This document shows positions 61,334 through 64,000 of a stretch of 64,000 bases of DNA, piece by piece. Origin of the DNA: CAXBDP01 sp964598395 (lineage in GTDB: Bacteria > Bacteroidota > Bacteroidia > Cytophagales > Cyclobacteriaceae); NCBI GenBank assembly GCA_964598395.1, contig CAZRBW010000006.1, positions 1-64,000 on the forward strand, given 5' to 3'. A program made the position numbers and the translations under genes. Under the pieces are notes generated by a model, which worked only from the letters and a program-made list of their open reading frames with translations, did not search any database and was not told the origin of the DNA. Numbering within the stretch: position 1 is the stretch's first letter; each line of letters starts with the position of its first letter.

Positions 61334-64000
61334 ATGACAACCACGACTTCAATACCATATAAACCAAAAAATCATATTCGAATCGTAACAGCTGCTTCCC
61401 TTTTTGATGGGCACGATGCTGCCATTAATATAATGCGTAGGCTAATTCAAGGCACTGGTTGCGAAGTAATACACCTTGGCCACAATAGATCGGTGAACGA
61501 AATTGTGAATTGTGCAATCCAAGAAGATGCCCAAGCCATTGCCATAACATCCTATCAGGGCGGTCACGTAGAGTTTTTCAAATACATGCACGACCTTTTA
61601 AAGGAAAAAGGTGCTGAGCAAATTAAAATATTTGGAGGAGGTGGGGGCACTATACTACCAGAGGAGATTGACGAATTACATGCATATGGTATTACGAGGA
61701 TCTATTCTCCTGACGATGGCCGTTCATTGGGACTGCAAGGTATGATCAATGATTTGGTAGAGAAAAGTGACTTTCCACTAGGACAAAAACTTAATGGACA
61801 AGCAAAATCACTAAGCCCTACTTCTCCAAATTCCATTGCCCGAATCATCACTGGGTTCGAAAACTACCCTGATGAGCATAAAGATATTCTTACAGAAATT
61901 AGAACTGAATCTGAAACCAACAAAACACCAGTATTGGGCATTACAGGTACAGGTGGAGCGGGTAAATCAAGTTTGGTAGACGAATTAGTAAGAAGATTTT
62001 TAACTGATTTTGAAGATAAGACACTTGCAATTATTTCTGTAGATCCATCAAAAAGAAAAACTGGTGGAGCATTACTTGGCGATAGGATTCGAATGAATGC
62101 CATTGATAATGAGCGTGTGTATATGCGTTCGTTGGCTACAAGGCAGTCTAACTTAGCTCTTTCTAAATATGTGCAAGAAGCAGTAAATGTGGCCAAAGTA
62201 GCTGGTTTTGATTTAATCATCCTTGAAACTAGTGGCATTGGCCAAAGCGATACAGAAATAATTGAACATTCTGATCTCTCATTATATGTGATGACCCCTG
62301 AATATGGCGCCGCTACACAGCTAGAGAAAATTGATATGTTGGATTTTGCAGATGTAATTGCGCTAAACAAATTTGATAAGCGTGGTGCCTTAGACGCTAT
62401 ACGTGATGTGAAAAAGCAATACAAGCGAAATCATCAATTATGGGATGCTAAAGACGAAGATTTACCAGTTTTTGGCACGATAGCCTCGCAGTTCAATGAC
62501 CCTGGCATGAATCGACTTTACAGGGAAATCATGAACCGCATTTCGGAAAAGACAGGCGCTAAATTGGAATCTAATTATATGATTACCAAGGAAATGTCTG
62601 AGAAAATTTACATTATTCCTCCCGCTCGTACACGCTATTTGTCTGAAATAACAGAGACTATTCGCAATTACAATCAATGGACATTAGACCAAAAATCAAT
62701 TGCTCAGAAACTTTATGCAATAGATAAAACGATTCAAAGTTTACAAGAGCATAAAGCTGATTATTCTGAAAAATTAATTACCGACCTCAGAGATCATTTT
62801 GAAACAGTGGCGCTAGATTTAGATCCTCGCAACAAATTAATTATTGATAAATGGGCTGAGAAAGTTGCCAATTATCAAGGTGAAGAATTTGTGTATTCTG
62901 TAAGAGGAAAAGAAATCAGAGTGCCAACATACACCAAATCCTTATCTCATTCAAAAATCTCAAAGATCAGTCTGCCAAAATATGAGGGCTGGGGAGATAT
63001 ATTGAGATGGTCATTACAAGAAAATGTTCCTGGAGAATTTCCATATGCTGCTGGAGTTTATCCTATTAAACGCCAAAATGAAGATCCAACCAGAATGTTT
63101 GCTGGGGAAGGCGGGCCTGAGCGTACCAATAAGCGTTTTCATTATTTATCTCAAGGGATGCCTGCTGCACGGCTTAGTACAGCCTTCGACTCGGTAACCT
63201 TATACGGTGAGGATCCAGATTACCGACCTGATATTTATGGCAAGATTGGCAATTCAGGCGTAAGTGTGTGCTGCCTTGACGATGCGAAAAAACTTTATTC
63301 TGGTTTTGATCTTGCGTCGCCGACCACCTCAGTCTCAATGACTATAAATGGACCTGCAGCAACAATTTGCTCATTTTTCATGAATGCGGCCATCGATCAG
63401 CAATGTGAAAAATATATCATAGAGAATGGCCTAGAAAAGGACGTACAAGCAAAGCTTAAGAAAATATTTGAAGAAAAAGGCTATCCACAACCTACGTTTC
63501 AGTCGGATTTGCCTGAGGGAAACAATGGCCTTGGATTGATGCTACTTGGCACTACAGGAGATAAAGTATTGCCTCCGGAAGTTTACAATGAAATTAAGAT
63601 GCGGACATTATCTTCTGTGCGCGGAACTGTACAAGCAGATATTCTAAAAGAAGATCAAGCACAAAATACCTGTATTTTCTCCACAGAATTTTCACTAAGA
63701 TTAATGGGTGATGTACAACAGTATTTCATCAATGAGAATGTGCGCAATTTCTATAGTGTTTCAATTTCAGGATACCATATTGCCGAAGCGGGTGCAAATC
63801 CAATTTCACAACTGGCTTTCACCTTGGCCAATGGATTTACATTTGTAGAGTATTATGTGAGCAGAGGAATGGATATCAATAAATTTGCGCCTAACCTATC
63901 CTTCTTCTTTTCAAATGGTGTTGATCCAGAATATGCGGTAATTGGCAGGGTAGCTAGAAAAATTTGGGCGAAAGCTATGAAATTGAAGTATGGGGCAGAC
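61334..64000 (+). CDS. icmF: Fused isobutyryl-CoA mutase (B12-binding, G-protein chaperone, mutase), cut by window end
   Basis: The first 889 codons are present; the full protein is about 1,090 residues in the family. Order: an N-terminal adenosylcobalamin-binding domain with the DGHDAA cobalt-ligand motif (25-30, His27) and GGGGGT, a MeaI-like G-protein chaperone with P-loop GTGGAGKSS (205-213), then the mutase TIM barrel. GVYPIKRQNEDPTRMFAGEGGPER is the IcmF form; methylmalonyl-CoA mutase has a different GVYATMY-type sequence there. It rearranges isobutyryl-CoA to n-butyryl-CoA (or a relative such as pivalyl-CoA). The protein carries its own reactivase. The other strand holds long shadow frames that are not genes. 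Confidence 0.95.
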   Translation, partial: MTTTTSIPYKPKNHIRIVTAASLFDGHDAAINIMRRLIQGTGCEVIHLGHNRSVNEIVNCAIQEDAQAIAITSYQGGHVEFFKYMHDLLKEKGAEQIKIFGGGGGTILPEEIDELHAYGITRIYSPDDGRSLGLQGMINDLVEKSDFPLGQKLNGQAKSLSPTSPNSIARIITGFENYPDEHKDILTEIRTESETNKTPVLGITGTGGAGKSSLVDELVRRFLTDFEDKTLAIISVDPSKRKTGGALLGDRIRMNAIDNERVYMRSLATRQSNLALSKYVQEAVNVAKVAGFDLIILETSGIGQSDTEIIEHSDLSLYVMTPEYGAATQLEKIDMLDFADVIALNKFDKRGALDAIRDVKKQYKRNHQLWDAKDEDLPVFGTIASQFNDPGMNRLYREIMNRISEKTGAKLESNYMITKEMSEKIYIIPPARTRYLSEITETIRNYNQWTLDQKSIAQKLYAIDKTIQSLQEHKADYSEKLITDLRDHFETVALDLDPRNKLIIDKWAEKVANYQGEEFVYSVRGKEIRVPTYTKSLSHSKISKISLPKYEGWGDILRWSLQENVPGEFPYAAGVYPIKRQNEDPTRMFAGEGGPERTNKRFHYLSQGMPAARLSTAFDSVTLYGEDPDYRPDIYGKIGNSGVSVCCLDDAKKLYSGFDLASPTTSVSMTINGPAATICSFFMNAAIDQQCEKYIIENGLEKDVQAKLKKIFEEKGYPQPTFQSDLPEGNNGLGLMLLGTTGDKVLPPEVYNEIKMRTLSSVRGTVQADILKEDQAQNTCIFSTEFSLRLMGDVQQYFINENVRNFYSVSISGYHIAEAGANPISQLAFTLANGFTFVEYYVSRGMDINKFAPNLSFFFSNGVDPEYAVIGRVARKIWAKAMKLKYGAD

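Larger units (their letters stand above)
1225..62635. repeat. Dispersed octamer GCGGGAGG, 33 exact copies (Chi-like or uptake-like signal)
   Basis: Plus-strand copies start at 6421, 8770, 10583, 15050, 16128, 22604, 25574, 31315, 32874, 34429, 38035, 41879, 45334, 48429, 52358, 54774 and 56515. Complementary copies (CCTCCCGC) start at 1225, 3116, 3422, 4025, 10155, 18801, 20064, 30873, 34234, 37833, 40252, 47569, 50411, 51501, 57158 and 62628. Thirty-two lie inside genes and one (34429) between genes. The base after the motif is A in 19, T in 9, G in 5 and never C; the base before shows no strong preference. My estimate for chance in AT-rich DNA is below one copy. Function is inferred. Confidence 0.85.

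Noticed and set aside
1225..62635. Interpreting GCGGGAGG as internal Shine-Dalgarno sites, because of its GGAGG
   Set aside because: Copies lie in both orientations to the genes (21 forward, 11 reverse in coding strands) and deep inside genes; this phylum rarely relies on Shine-Dalgarno sites.
1225..62635. Interpreting GCGGGAGG as paired terminator hairpins, as uptake words often are in Neisseria or Haemophilus
   Set aside because: No inverted pairs were seen; the terminators listed use unrelated stems.
61864..62677. Minus-strand open frames inside the icmF gene
   Set aside because: Antisense shadows of a conserved mutase frame; no domain recognised.
1..64000. tRNA, rRNA, CRISPR, insertion sequence or prophage
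   Set aside because: None was recognised on either strand: no transposase, integrase, repeat-spacer array or cloverleaf was seen while reading.

Overview
The window is AT-rich (roughly 38-40% GC by eye) chromosomal DNA from a member of the Bacteroidota, most likely a free-living, respiring Cytophagia-type bacterium. The evidence is a type IX secretion C-terminal domain, TonB-dependent receptors with carboxypeptidase-regulatory and STN domains, an ECF sigma/FecR/TonB receptor set, Bat proteins, DUF1573, DUF6702, a bifunctional HisB, and TTTG/TAnnTTTG promoters. No prophage, insertion sequence, CRISPR array, rRNA or tRNA was seen. The only break is a 100-N assembly gap at 58731-58830.

Layout. 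0.1-8.2 kb: CsbD stress protein, a secreted purple-acid-phosphatase-like enzyme behind a TonB receptor/FecR/ECF sigma regulatory set, a zinc-ribbon membrane protein and an XRE-Fic protein. 8.2-14.7 kb: a Cys-rich secreted protein with a second TonB receptor, M28 peptidase, DUF6702, HupE-like, DUF3817 and PhzF-like proteins. 14.9-26.4 kb: arsenite methyltransferase behind a palindrome, an SGNH esterase, RecQ, a MATE exporter, a BatB/BatC pair, thiolase, DUF1573, TrpS and thiol peroxidase. 26.5-36.2 kb: an uncharacterised protein, HppD, a phosphohexomutase, an AstE/AspA-type protein, an overlapping nitrilase/isonitrile-hydratase-like pair, MurB, a secreted TPR-like protein, enoyl-CoA hydratase and a Crp-family regulator. 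36.2-40.6 kb: hisGDCB on the minus strand, preceded by a short His-rich leader ORF that I found by reading the upstream region. 40.8-57.8 kb: DsbA-like, SUI1, two universal stress proteins under an FNR-like regulator, MenA, TspO-like, glutathione peroxidase, ArgS, arginase, arginine decarboxylase, a HAD phosphatase, a GT2 glycosyltransferase, a LolC/E-like permease, a NamZ-like muramidase, an amidohydrolase, Fmt and FolA. 58.0-64.0 kb: tandem secreted paralogues flanking the gap, a T9SS cargo protein, and the first 889 codons of a fused isobutyryl-CoA mutase (IcmF).

The strongest unexplained signal belongs to no single gene. The exact octamer GCGGGAGG occurs 33 times in 64 kb (17 on the plus strand, 16 on the minus), where I estimate less than one by chance. 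It lies in all six coding frames and encodes unrelated peptides, so selection must act on the DNA. It matches the E. coli Chi site GCTGGTGG at six of eight positions. A Chi-like recombination signal, or a DNA-uptake or other genome-wide protein-binding word, is the best explanation.

Other regulatory signals read from the sequence are the histidine leader peptide, an FNR-like box before the stress-protein pair, AACG repeats spaced two helical turns apart before the first secreted paralogue, and palindromes before arsM and batB. No intergenic stretch exceeds about 300 bases; the longest, before hisG, holds the leader ORF.
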